Shown: positions 18,432 to 26,092 of the stretch, piece after piece
Layout: every line of letters begins with the position of its first letter
Numbering within the stretch: the stretch's first letter is position 1
DNA from: Martinezella dioscoreae
GTDB taxonomy: Bacteria; Pseudomonadota; Alphaproteobacteria; Rhizobiales; Rhizobiaceae
Assembly: GCF_009176305.1 (NCBI RefSeq)
Contig: NZ_BLAJ01000011.1
Coordinates: 58,446-122,445, forward strand
Length of the DNA stretch: 64,000 nt
Direction: 5' to 3'
The notes under the pieces: generated by a model
Database searches by the model: none
What the model was told of the DNA's origin: nothing
The model's input: only the letters and a program-made list of their open reading frames with translations
Program-made: the position numbers and the translations under genes

Positions 18432-19181
18432 TCAGAGCACGCCGGCTTCGGTCTTGAGCTTTTCGACCAGCTCGGCAACCGAGCCAACCTTGACGCCCGC
18501 CTTGCGGCCCGACGGCTCTTCGGTCTTCAGCACCTTCAGGCGCGGCTCGGTCGAGACGCCGAAATCGGCCGGGCTCTTCTTGTCGAGCGGCTTCTTCTTG
18601 GCCTTCATGATGTTCGGCAGCGAGGCGTAGCGCGGCTCGTTCAGGCGCAGGTCGGTGGTGACGACGGCCGGTAGCTTGACCTCGATGGTCTGCAGGCCGC
18701 CATCGACTTCGCGCGTCACCTGAGCCTTGCCATCCCCGATCTCGATCTTCGAGGCGAAGGTTGCCTGCGCCGTGCCGAGGAGCGCCGCCAGCATCTGGCC
18801 GGTCTGGTTGGAGTCGTCATCGATCGCCTGCTTGCCGACGATGATGAGGCCCGGCTGTTCGGCTTCAGCGACGCCCTTCAGGATCTTGGCGACGGCGAGC
18901 GGCTCGACGGCATCGTCGGTCTCGACGAGGATGGCACGATCCGCACCCATGGCAAGCGCCGTTCTCAGAGTTTCCTCAGCCTTGGCAGGTCCGATCGATA
19001 CGACCACCACTTCCTCGGCCTTGCCGGCTTCCTTCAGACGCAGCGCCTCTTCGACCGAAATCTCGTCGAACGGGTTCATCGACATCTTCACGTTCGAAAG
19101 CTCAACGCCAGAACCATCCGGCTTCACGCGAATCTTGACGTTGTAGTCAACAACCCGCTTAACGGGGACGAGAATCTTCAT
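18432..19181 (-). CDS. etfB: Electron transfer flavoprotein beta subunit
   Basis: The AMP-binding subunit of ETF, 249 residues. Diagnostic stretches are MKILVPVKRVVDYNVKIRV at the N-terminus, MNPFDEISVEEALRLKE (about 36-52), the AMP-site region GKQAIDDDSNQTGQMLAALL and TTDLRLNEPRYASLPNIMKA. It is the first gene of the etfB-etfA unit. About 145 nt upstream of the start lies a run of three ACGT boxes at 6-bp spacing that may be an operator. Confidence 0.95.
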   Translation of the reverse strand: MKILVPVKRVVDYNVKIRVKPDGSGVELSNVKMSMNPFDEISVEEALRLKEAGKAEEVVVVSIGPAKAEETLRTALAMGADRAILVETDDAVEPLAVAKILKGVAEAEQPGLIIVGKQAIDDDSNQTGQMLAALLGTAQATFASKIEIGDGKAQVTREVDGGLQTIEVKLPAVVTTDLRLNEPRYASLPNIMKAKKKPLDKKSPADFGVSTEPRLKVLKTEEPSGRKAGVKVGSVAELVEKLKTEAGVL

Positions 19182-19326
19182 GGAATCCTTCCTTCAACAT
19201 GACCGCCCGAGAACATGCGCTGTTTAGCGCCATTCCATTTGTCGAATGGCGACATGGATACGCGTTTTTTTCCCAATTACAACGCTTCCAGGCCGCCGAG
19301 AGACGAATTGCTTGAAAGGCATAAAT

Positions 19327-19346
19327 AACGTTTACGTCAACGTCAA
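19327..19346. promoter_or_regulatory. Triple ACGT motif upstream of etfB
   Basis: AACGTTTACGTCAACGTCAA contains ACGT at 19328, 19334 and 19340, an exact 6-bp period. From memory, the MerR-family regulator LiuR, which controls branched-chain amino acid and ETF genes in Proteobacteria, binds palindromes built of ACGT-containing half-sites. Position (upstream of etfB) and composition fit; the regulator itself is not in this window. Confidence 0.35.
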
Positions 19347-19378
19347 TATGTCTGCCTTCGGTGATCGAATTCGCGCCG

Positions 19379-19957
19379 CTATCGATTCTTGCCGGGAACC
19401 CAGAGAACATCGGCCTGGCCGCGATCATTGGCGTGCCGTGCCGCGACGAAGAGAAAATCGGAAAGGCGGTTGATATATTTCAGCGCCGCCGGGCTCACCC
19501 GTTCGCCTCGCTCCCGCGACAGCGCCACCATGAGGCGCTCGGCGCGACGCGCTATCGTGCGGGCAAGATGAAGATGGGCGGAAGCGGGGCTGCCGGCGGG
19601 CAGGACGAAGGATCGCAAAGGCTCGAGATCGGTGTTCAGCCGGTCGATATCCTGCTCGAGGCGCTCGACCTGGTGATCGATGATGCGCAATGGTTCATAG
19701 GCGGGCGGCTCGTCTGTTTCGGGGGTCGAAAGATCGGCGCCGAGATCGAACAGATCGTTCTGGATGCGCATCAGCATCGCGTCGATCTCGGGCATGTCCG
19801 ACGTGTGCAGCCGGGCGACGCCGATTGCGGAATTGGTCTCGTCGACCGTGCCGTAGCTTTCGACGCGCAGGTCGTGCTTCAGCCGCCTCGGGCCGGCGGC
19901 AAGGCCCGTCGTGCCGTCGTCGCCGGTCTTCGTGTAGATCTTGTTGAGCTTGACCAT
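19379..19957 (-). CDS. pduO: PduO-type ATP:cob(I)alamin adenosyltransferase
   Basis: Transfers the adenosyl group of ATP to cob(I)alamin, making coenzyme B12. The 192-residue protein carries the PduO/MMAB motifs: KIYTKTGDDGTTGLAAG (about 6-22, ATP binding), VESYGTVDETNSAIGVA, FVLPAGSPASAHLHLART with the conserved arginine, and the C-terminal YINRLSDFLFVAAR. A small HIG1-like gene lies upstream on the same strand, 111 bp away. Proximity to etfBA may be incidental, although methylmalonyl-CoA mutase, a B12 enzyme, works in the same catabolic area. Confidence 0.92.
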   Translation of the reverse strand: MVKLNKIYTKTGDDGTTGLAAGPRRLKHDLRVESYGTVDETNSAIGVARLHTSDMPEIDAMLMRIQNDLFDLGADLSTPETDEPPAYEPLRIIDHQVERLEQDIDRLNTDLEPLRSFVLPAGSPASAHLHLARTIARRAERLMVALSRERGERVSPAALKYINRLSDFLFVAARHANDRGQADVLWVPGKNR

Positions 19958-20022
19958 CGGGTTCCTGTGGTTAGAGCCTTTCGCCTTTTTTGAATCGCGA
20001 AATGCCCTAACCCTTTATTTTA

Positions 20023-20069
20023 AGCAATTCCGGACGGAAAACCGCTTCGCACTTTTCCTGGAATTGCTT
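20023..20069 (-). repeat. AGCAATTCC hairpin repeat, copy 1
   Basis: Arms AAGCAATTCC (20023-20032) and GGAATTGCTT (20060-20069) flank a core that reads, on the minus strand, GGAAAAGTGCGAAGCGGTTT. The minus-strand stop codon TAA of the HIG1-like gene (20069-20071) shares its last base with the element. Copies 2-4 are at 20347, 45748 and 47062. Confidence 0.85.
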
Positions 20070-20272
20070 TAGGCCGGGCGGCCGCCGCCCGTCAGCCAGA
20101 GCGTCAGCATGATCAGGATCACTGCGACTGCCTGCAGCAGCACGCGCAGCTGCATCAGCCGGTTCGAAAGGTTCGGGTTGTCACCTTTCATCATGTTCAG
20201 CAGGCCGCGAATGAGAACGATCGCGACAAGTCCCATGACAATGATGGCGGCAACATAGGTAACGGTAGACAT
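20069..20272 (-). CDS. HIG1-domain twin-transmembrane protein
   Basis: A 67-residue protein with two hydrophobic helices (about 5-27 and 43-62). They are joined by a polar loop containing MMKGDNPNLSNRLMQLRVLLQ. The R-LM-LRVLLQ pattern matches the hypoxia-induced HIG1 domain, found in mitochondrial respiratory supercomplex factors and in alphaproteobacterial homologues. A role near respiratory complexes is plausible by family only. Its stop codon touches a dispersed repeat. pduO follows on the same strand. Confidence 0.75.
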   Translation of the reverse strand: MSTVTYVAAIIVMGLVAIVLIRGLLNMMKGDNPNLSNRLMQLRVLLQAVAVILIMLTLWLTGGGRPA

Positions 20273-20346
20273 GGCTCCTCCACCCTTGTCTTCAGAGTGG
20301 CTCAGCGCTCCGTCGAAGCTTCAAGTCACTCAAGGTCATCATTTCA

Positions 20347-20393
20347 AGCAATCCCACGCGGAAAACACGCTTCGCGCCTTTCGTGGGATTGCT
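20347..20393 (-). repeat. AGCAATTCC-type hairpin repeat, copy 2
   Basis: Perfect 12-bp arms AGCAATCCCACG (20347-20358) and CGTGGGATTGCT (20382-20393). On the minus strand the element begins on the base after the SDR stop codon (TAG, 20394-20396). The core is more diverged than in the other copies. Confidence 0.85.
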
Positions 20394-21227
20394 CTAGTCC
20401 AGCCGGCGCATCAGACGATAGAAAAGGTTAGCCGGCAATAGCCTTTTCAAGAAGGCGCCCTGCTTGGCGGGTGTCGTTACCAGATAATGCGGGCGCGGGT
20501 TTCTCACGTTCAAAGCCGATTTTAGCACATCATAGACTGCTTCCGGACCCAATTTATGTTTATTGATCGGACCTGATCCATCAAGCCGTTTCAGCTGCCT
20601 GCGATATTCCACCGCATGGGGCGAGCCTTCGAGGTCGATATGCTCGTTGATCTTGGCGAGCGCATTGGCCGTAAAACGCGTCGCGATCGGGCCGGGCTCG
20701 ATGAGGCTCACATGGATGCCGCTATCCTGCAATTCCATTCTGAGCGTGATCGTCAGCCCTTCCAACGCGAATTTCGAGGCGGTATAGGCGCCGCGGAAGC
20801 GATAGGGAACCAGCCCGAGAATGGAGGAGCAGTTGATGATGCGGCCGTGTCCCTGCTTTCGCATCACCGGCAGGATTTGGCGCGTCAGCTCGTGCCAGCC
20901 GAAGAAATTGGTTTCGAACTGTTCGCGCAGCACATCGGTCGTCAGATCCTCCACGGCGCCCGGCTGCCCGTAGGCGCCATTGTTGAAGAGGGCGTCGATG
21001 CGGTCGCCCGCGCGCTCGCGCACTGTCGCTACGGTGGCGGAAATGGTCTCAGGCTTTGTGTAGTCGAGGAGCAGCGCTTCGATGCCGTCGGCTTCGAGCG
21101 AGGCGAGATCGTCTTCCTTGCGCACGGTTGCAAAGACGCGCCATCCATCGCCGCGCAACGCTCGCGCGCAATAAGCGCCGATGCCGGAGGAGCAACCAGT
21201 GACGAGGATCGTGCGTTGTTCCGTCAT
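20394..21227 (-). CDS. Short-chain dehydrogenase/reductase
   Basis: A classical SDR oxidoreductase of 277 residues. It has the cofactor motif TGCSSGIG (10-17), NNGA (82-85), a serine in NCSS (about 132-135) and the catalytic YTASK (148-152). The C-terminus is longer than in typical SDRs and ends in a hydrophobic/basic segment (LLPANLFYRLMRRLD), as in DltE/retinol-dehydrogenase-like members. ATG 21227 is preferred over 21248 on homology to the conserved N-terminus. The substrate is unknown. The stop codon abuts a repeat; the gene is divergent from yihY. Confidence 0.85.
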   Translation of the reverse strand: MTEQRTILVTGCSSGIGAYCARALRGDGWRVFATVRKEDDLASLEADGIEALLLDYTKPETISATVATVRERAGDRIDALFNNGAYGQPGAVEDLTTDVLREQFETNFFGWHELTRQILPVMRKQGHGRIINCSSILGLVPYRFRGAYTASKFALEGLTITLRMELQDSGIHVSLIEPGPIATRFTANALAKINEHIDLEGSPHAVEYRRQLKRLDGSGPINKHKLGPEAVYDVLKSALNVRNPRPHYLVTTPAKQGAFLKRLLPANLFYRLMRRLD

Positions 21228-21328
21228 GGAAAGATGATTCCTGTACAAACCGGGACTCGTTTCCCATATTCAGGAACCCGATACAATCGACAACCGGCAG
21301 GTGAGCGCCGACGTCAAGCGGAGATGGG

Positions 21329-22267
21329 ATGCCGACAGCCCTGCGGACGACTTACAAGGTGATCTACGACGCAGTGTTCCATTTCGTCGAGGATGACGGG
21401 TTCGCCATGGCAAGTCATGTGGCGCTGTCGACGCTGCTCGCGGTTTTCCCTTTCCTGATCTTCGGCACGGCACTCGCAAGCTTTCTCGGCGCCAGCCAGT
21501 TCTCGTCGACGGCTGTGCATCTGATCTTCGACACCTGGCCGGAGGCGATCGCCAAGCCGCTCGCCGATCAGGTGGTGCAGGTGCTAACCATCCCGCGCGG
21601 CGGCCTTTTGACGATCTCCGTGCTTGCGGCCGCCTATTTCGCCTCGAACGGCGTTGAGGCGCTGCGCATATCGCTGAACCGCGCCTATCGCGTGCCCGAA
21701 ACCCGGCCCTGGTATTTCAACCGCCTCGCCAGCCTCGGTTACGTGCTCATTGCCGTGCTGATCTTCGCCATCCTCAGCATTCTGCTTGTCGCGGTGCCGC
21801 TCGCCCTCAATTACACCAGGCAATGGCTGCCGAAGCTTGCCGATATCCTCGACATCGTCTTCAGCTGGCGGATCTACGGCACGATTTTTCTGCTCCTGGC
21901 CGGCCTGCTGATCCTGCATCTGTGGCTGGCGGCCGGACGCAGGCGGTTGTTCGACGTCATTCCCGGCGTGATACTGACGCTGGTGTTCTGGTCGATCGGC
22001 GCGGTGCTCTTCGCCTATTATCTCTCCACCTTCGCCAATTACACCGCCACCTATGCCGGCCTGGCGTCGGTGATGATCGTGCTGATCTTCCTCTATATGC
22101 TGGCCGTGATCTTCATCATGGGGGCGGAGATCAATGCGGCGCTGATGAAATTCCGCGTGCGCCGCCTGCTGTTCGGCAAGGCGGCGAGCCGCCCTGCTGC
22201 GGAGGTGTCATCGGAAAAGGTAGCGGCGGAATCAGAGGCCGATGCGGCGGCGAAGCTCCGCCGGTGA
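21329..22267 (+). CDS. YihY/virulence factor BrkB family membrane protein
   Basis: A 312-residue inner membrane protein with about six hydrophobic segments. YihY-family signatures are ASHVALSTLLAVFPFLIFGTA near residue 30, SNGVEALRISLNRAYRVPETR (about 107-127), and a C-terminal FANYTATYAGLASVMIVLIFLY. Once called RNase BN, the family is now thought to be a transporter or envelope protein of unknown function. GGAG precedes the ATG. The last 36 bp overlap the 3' end of gluQRS on the other strand. Confidence 0.88.
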   Translation: MPTALRTTYKVIYDAVFHFVEDDGFAMASHVALSTLLAVFPFLIFGTALASFLGASQFSSTAVHLIFDTWPEAIAKPLADQVVQVLTIPRGGLLTISVLAAAYFASNGVEALRISLNRAYRVPETRPWYFNRLASLGYVLIAVLIFAILSILLVAVPLALNYTRQWLPKLADILDIVFSWRIYGTIFLLLAGLLILHLWLAAGRRRLFDVIPGVILTLVFWSIGAVLFAYYLSTFANYTATYAGLASVMIVLIFLYMLAVIFIMGAEINAALMKFRVRRLLFGKAASRPAAEVSSEKVAAESEADAAAKLRR

Positions 22268-23113
22268 GAGGCCCTGCCGGCGCCATTCGGCTATGCCGGT
22301 ATCGCCCATGCTCTTGGAAAGCTTCTTGCCGTCCTCTCCGAGGACGAGCCGGTGGTGGTGATAAAGCGGCTCCGGCAGACTGAGCAGCGTCTGCAGCAGG
22401 CGATGGATCGAGGTGGCGTGGAAGAGATCGAGACCGCGCACGACATGGGTGATGTCCTGCGCGGCGTCGTCGACAACGACCGAAAGATGGTAGCTCGAGG
22501 GCGCATCGGAGCGCGACAGCACGACATCGCCCCAGGCGGCGGGATCGGCTGGAATAGTGCCCGTCTCGCCATCGCCGCTTTCCCGCCAGTACAATGGTTC
22601 GTCCGCTGCCGCCAGCGCTCTTTTCATATCGAGACGCCAGGAGTGTTTCATGCCCGAAACAAGCAGGCGCTGCCGCTCGGCATCGCTGCGCTCGCGGTCA
22701 TCGAGCGGATAGAGCGGCGTGCCGTCAGGGTCGCGTGGCCAGGATTTGCCATCCGCTTCGAAAGCGGCGACGCGCGATTTGACCTCGCCGCGCGTCAGGA
22801 ATGCGGGATAGACGAGGCCGCGCTCGACAAGCGTCTGCAGCGCTGTCTGATAGGCCGGAAAATGCTCGGACTGCCGGCGCACCGGCTGCTGCCAGCTGAG
22901 GCCGAGCCAGGAGAGGTCGGTATAGATGCCTTTTTCGAAATCGGGTGTGCAGCGCGCCTGATCTATGTCTTCGATGCGCAGCAGGAAATCGCCGCCTGCC
23001 TTTGCCGCCATGTCGTGATTGAGGATCGCCGACAAGGCATGGCCAAGATGCAGCGGGCCGTTCGGGCTCGGGGCAAAACGGAACTTCGGCTTTTGACGGG
23101 GAATCTCGATCAT
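22232..23113 (-). CDS. gluQ: Glutamyl-Q tRNA(Asp) synthetase
   Basis: A truncated GluRS paralogue (293 residues, no anticodon domain) that attaches glutamate to queuosine in tRNA-Asp. The class I signatures are APSPNGPLHLGHAL (14-27) and GKKLSKS near the C-terminus. The open frame runs on to 23368, but homology begins at MIEIPRQKPKFRFAPSP, so ATG 23113 is chosen. The segment that carries zinc-binding cysteines in Escherichia coli GluQRS reads VYPAFLTRGEVKSRV here and has none. The 3' end overlaps convergent yihY by 36 bp. Confidence 0.9.
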   Translation of the reverse strand: MIEIPRQKPKFRFAPSPNGPLHLGHALSAILNHDMAAKAGGDFLLRIEDIDQARCTPDFEKGIYTDLSWLGLSWQQPVRRQSEHFPAYQTALQTLVERGLVYPAFLTRGEVKSRVAAFEADGKSWPRDPDGTPLYPLDDRERSDAERQRLLVSGMKHSWRLDMKRALAAADEPLYWRESGDGETGTIPADPAAWGDVVLSRSDAPSSYHLSVVVDDAAQDITHVVRGLDLFHATSIHRLLQTLLSLPEPLYHHHRLVLGEDGKKLSKSMGDTGIAEWRRQGLSPAELRRRIGL

Positions 23114-23156
23114 GCTTTCTTCTGCCACGAATTTGAACCGGGGACCACGAGGCGTC

Positions 23157-23801
23157 ATGCAGATCATTCGCGACGAGCGCGATATCGAACAGGGACTGGC
23201 CGCGCTGCTGGAGATCGATCCGCGCCTGCGGCCCGTTGCCGCAGAGGCCGGCGCGCTGCCGCTGCGGCTGCGCGAACCGGGCTTCGAAGGGCTTGCCCAT
23301 ATCATCGTGTCGCAGGTCGTTTCCCGCGCCAGTGCCGACGCGATCTGGGGGAAAATGATCGCCGGCATGGGGCAGGTGACGGCTGAAGGCTATGTAGCAC
23401 TGGCGCCGGAGGCTTGGCGGACCTTCGGCCTGTCGCGAATCAAGCACGAGACATTGGCGCGCGTGGCCGAAGCCGTTGCCGGAGGCAGCCTCGATCTCCA
23501 TGCGCTCAGTGCCGAATCACCTGACAAGGCGCTCGCCGAGCTGACCTCCATCAAGGGAATCGGGCCCTGGACGGCCGAGGTCTACCTGATGTTCTGCGGC
23601 GGTCACGCAGATGTGTTTCCGGCCGGCGATGTCGCGCTTCAGGCGGCCGTCGGCATGGCTTTCGGCCATGAAGTCAGGCCCTTGGCCAAGGAAATCACCC
23701 GGGAAGCCGCGGTTTGGGCGCCCTGGCGCTCGGTCGCGGCCCGACTTTTCTGGGCTTATTATGCCGTGAAAACGCGCCGGGATGCGCTGCCTATCGTTTA
23801 A
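23157..23801 (+). CDS. AlkA-type DNA-3-methyladenine glycosylase (HhH-GPD)
   Basis: Excises alkylated bases in base excision repair. The 214-residue protein has the helix-hairpin-helix LTSIKGIGPWTA (129-140) and the downstream catalytic Asp158 in FPAGDVALQ, typical of the AlkA branch of the HhH-GPD family. No iron-sulfur cysteine cluster is present. The frame is open back to ATG 23112, which overlaps the gluQ start on the other strand; ATG 23157 has GAGG just upstream and matches homologue length. It is divergent from gluQ and followed by the HNH nuclease gene. Confidence 0.85.
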   Translation: MQIIRDERDIEQGLAALLEIDPRLRPVAAEAGALPLRLREPGFEGLAHIIVSQVVSRASADAIWGKMIAGMGQVTAEGYVALAPEAWRTFGLSRIKHETLARVAEAVAGGSLDLHALSAESPDKALAELTSIKGIGPWTAEVYLMFCGGHADVFPAGDVALQAAVGMAFGHEVRPLAKEITREAAVWAPWRSVAARLFWAYYAVKTRRDALPIV

Positions 23802-23911
23802 TCGGCTATGTCCCGAAATCGCCTTTATGCACTGAATTTATTGGACTTCACAATCCTGTAACAACCGGCCTAATATACAGGTGCAGATGCCGAATCGATC
23901 AGGAGGGTTCC

Positions 23912-24469
23912 TTGACGATTGCAGTCTCCCCGCAGTCCTTGCCGGCGCTCGTGCTGAACGCTGACTACAGACCGCTGAGTTACTATCCCTTGTCGCTCTG
24001 GTCCTGGCAGGACGCGATCAAGGCGGTTTTTCTTGACCGTGTGAACATCATCGCAGAATACGATCAGTGCGTGTCCTCACCGAGCTTCTCGATGCGGCTG
24101 CCGAGCGTCGTATGCCTGAAGACATATGTGCAGCCGTCCCGCAATCCCGCCTTCACCCGCTTCAACGTCTTCCTGCGCGACAAGTTCGAATGCCAGTATT
24201 GCGGTTCCCATGACGACCTGACCTTCGACCACGTCATTCCGCGCGCCCACGGCGGCGAGACGACCTGGGAGAACGTCGTGGCCGCCTGTTCGCCGTGCAA
24301 CCTGCGCAAGGGCAGCAAGCTGCCGAAGCAGGCCGGCATGTTCCCGGCGCAGAAGCCATACCAGCCGACCGTGCAGGACCTGCACAATAACGGCCGCCTC
24401 TTCCCGCCGAACTATCTGCACGACAGCTGGCTCGACTATCTCTACTGGGATTCGGAACTGCAGCCGTAA
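23912..24469 (+). CDS. HNH endonuclease family protein
   Basis: A 185-residue HNH nuclease. The zinc-stabilised beta-beta-alpha core contains CQYC (Cys94, Cys97), the catalytic DH pair Asp106-His107 in LTFDHVIPRAHGG, WENVVAAC and CSPCN (Cys126, Cys129). An excellent AGGAGGG (23901-23907) fixes the start at the rare codon TTG 23912, giving LTIAVSPQSLPALVLNADYRPL. This conserved chromosomal HNH family (N-terminal NADYRPL) is widespread in Proteobacteria and Actinobacteria. It is not an intron or phage enzyme by context; the target is unknown. Confidence 0.85.
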   Translation: MTIAVSPQSLPALVLNADYRPLSYYPLSLWSWQDAIKAVFLDRVNIIAEYDQCVSSPSFSMRLPSVVCLKTYVQPSRNPAFTRFNVFLRDKFECQYCGSHDDLTFDHVIPRAHGGETTWENVVAACSPCNLRKGSKLPKQAGMFPAQKPYQPTVQDLHNNGRLFPPNYLHDSWLDYLYWDSELQP

Positions 24470-24509
24470 GGACGTGCTTCTTTAGGTCCGAGTTTGAGGT
24501 GAGTGCGGC

Positions 24510-24696
24510 ACCCCCCTCTGTCCCTTTCGGGACATCTCCCCCACAAGGGGGGAGATCGGTAACTTGCGGTACCTTCCCGACCTAAATCGACATCGTATCT
24601 GCTGTCGTTGAGCTTACTTTGCTTTGCAGGTGCGACACATTCCCACCAATCTCCCCCCCTTGTGGGGGAGATGTCCCGAAAGGGACAGAGGGGGGT
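24510..24696. repeat. Mirror-image pair of about 47-bp GC-rich repeats
   Basis: The unit at 24510-24556 (CCCCCCTCTGTCCCTTTCGG onward) reappears as its reverse complement at 24649-24696 with a single base difference (six versus seven C). Each unit contains the small hairpins TCCCTTTCGGGA and CTCCCCC..GGGGGGAG. The pair encloses 92 bp and separates the convergent HNH and dsbB genes, where it could act as a terminator in both directions. Confidence 0.85.
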
Positions 24697-24742
24697 ATCA
24701 GAGCCGCGGCATACGAGAGATCACGGCTACTCGCCCAATGAT

Positions 24743-25255
24743 TCACGCAGCCTTCTTTGCCCCCACAAAAGCAATCGCAGCCAGGATCACGCTGGCGATC
24801 ACATTCCAGCCAGCCATCGAAAGGCCGGCGACACGAAGGGCTGCTTCCGTGCAGGACGGCCCCTTGATGGTGTTCAGCTGGCCGAGCAGGTCGCCGGCAT
24901 TCTGCGTGACGCTGCTGGCCGTTGTCGAGCAGGTGGTCGGGCCTTCCCAGAAGTGCCATTCGACGCCGGCGTGATAGACGCCGATACCGCCGCCGACTAC
25001 CATCATCAGACCGGCGATGATCAGCAGCCCGCGGGTGATCCAGGAGGGCAGGCCGACGACTGCCGTCAGCACGGCGATGATGGCGACGGGGATGCCATAA
25101 TAATAGGGCTGGCGCTGATCGAGGCAGAGTGCGCAGGGGATATAGCCGCCAATGTACTGGAAGCCGAGCGCCGAACCGATGACGACGATCATGCCGATCG
25201 TCAGCAGGACGCCATAGCCGAGGCCGGCGCGGGGGGAAGGCGAAGTCATGGACAT
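24743..25255 (-). CDS. dsbB: Disulfide bond formation protein DsbB
   Basis: An inner membrane quinone-linked oxidase that reoxidises DsbA. The 170-residue protein has four membrane helices. The first redox pair is CALC (Cys41, Cys44), with the arginine of CLDQRQPYYYG after it. The second pair lies in the periplasmic loop at Cys109 and Cys135. AAGGAG 8 nt upstream supports ATG 25255. It is 15 bp downstream of the yqaA-like gene and probably in one operon. Confidence 0.88.
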   Translation of the reverse strand: MSMTSPSPRAGLGYGVLLTIGMIVVIGSALGFQYIGGYIPCALCLDQRQPYYYGIPVAIIAVLTAVVGLPSWITRGLLIIAGLMMVVGGGIGVYHAGVEWHFWEGPTTCSTTASSVTQNAGDLLGQLNTIKGPSCTEAALRVAGLSMAGWNVIASVILAAIAFVGAKKAA

Positions 25256-25270
25256 GCTGAGGGCTCCTTG

Positions 25271-25864
25271 TCAGCTCGCCAAAGCAAAATGGAAGACGGC
25301 ATAGAGGGCGATGAGAGCGGCGGCGACGGCCATGGTGATCTGGCCCAGGCGCTTTTCGATGAAGTGGCGGATGGATTCACCATAGCGGCGAAGCAGGAAG
25401 GCCAGGAGGAAGAAGCGGGCGCCGCGGGCGACGATGGCCGAGACGATGAACAGGCCGAGATTGATATGGGCGACGCCGGAGAGGATCGTCACCACCTTGA
25501 TCGGCGGCAGATGGGCCAGACCCGATGTAACCAGCAGCAGGAGCACCCATTCATAGGTGATGCCGGCGCTCATCTGGTTGAAGGCGTCGAGCTTGCCGTA
25601 GAATTCGAGGATCGGCTTGGCGATGGTCTCGAAGGCGTAGTAGCCGAGCGCCCAGCCGGCAATGCCGCCCAGCACGGAGGCAACCGTCGCCGTCAGCGCA
25701 TAGCGCCAGGCGCGCTCGGGCTTCGCCAGAGACATCGGCAGGAAAAGCACGTCCGCCGGAACGAGAAAGATGGAGCTCTCGACGAAGGCGATCACGGCCA
25801 ACCAGATTTCCGCCGATTTGCGGCCGGCGAGCGACATGGTCCAGTCGTACAGTCTACGAAGCAT
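25271..25864 (-). CDS. YqaA-type DedA/VTT-domain membrane protein
   Basis: A 197-residue membrane protein of the YqaA branch of the DedA (VTT/SNARE-associated) family. Features are AFVESSIFLVPADVLFLPMSL (about 26-46), GGIAGWALGYYAFE (about 66-79) and the RxGARFFLLAFLLRRYGE motif near residue 147. DedA relatives move phospholipid or undecaprenyl phosphate carriers across membranes, but YqaA itself is uncharacterised. It forms the first gene of a pair with dsbB. Confidence 0.85.
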   Translation of the reverse strand: MLRRLYDWTMSLAGRKSAEIWLAVIAFVESSIFLVPADVLFLPMSLAKPERAWRYALTATVASVLGGIAGWALGYYAFETIAKPILEFYGKLDAFNQMSAGITYEWVLLLLVTSGLAHLPPIKVVTILSGVAHINLGLFIVSAIVARGARFFLLAFLLRRYGESIRHFIEKRLGQITMAVAAALIALYAVFHFALAS

Positions 25865-26092
25865 AAGGCCCCCTTTTTGCTGCGTTGCAAACCTTTAGGG
25901 GGCAGGATTATGGCTGTAAATGGTCAGGGACTGATGGAAGTGGCGGAAAGGCAAAATTTTTCGTGATGGGGGGTGCGCAAACGTTAGTCGATGTGCCTTC
26001 ATTGGCACGCTTCGCCCTAGCCTCCCGAGAGGAAGATGAAGAGCTTCGCAAACTCGGGAAAACTAAAATGTTCCCCAAGTGCTCAACTCCAG

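Noticed and set aside
23112..23156. Longer N-terminus for the AlkA-type glycosylase from ATG 23112
   Set aside because: It would overlap the gluQ start codon, and homologues plus a ribosome site favour 23157.
24510..24696. CRISPR-like repeat pair
   Set aside because: Two facing inverted units, not direct repeats with regular spacers, and no cas genes.
24608..25966. 452-codon plus-strand frame across dsbB and the yqaA-like gene
   Set aside because: Composition is Asp/Gly/Arg-rich shadow of two well-supported membrane protein genes on the minus strand.
25865..26092. Possible attachment-site copy matching the tRNA-Leu 3' end
   Set aside because: The stretch GATGGGGGGTGCGC near 25974 only loosely resembles the tRNA end; no convincing direct repeat.
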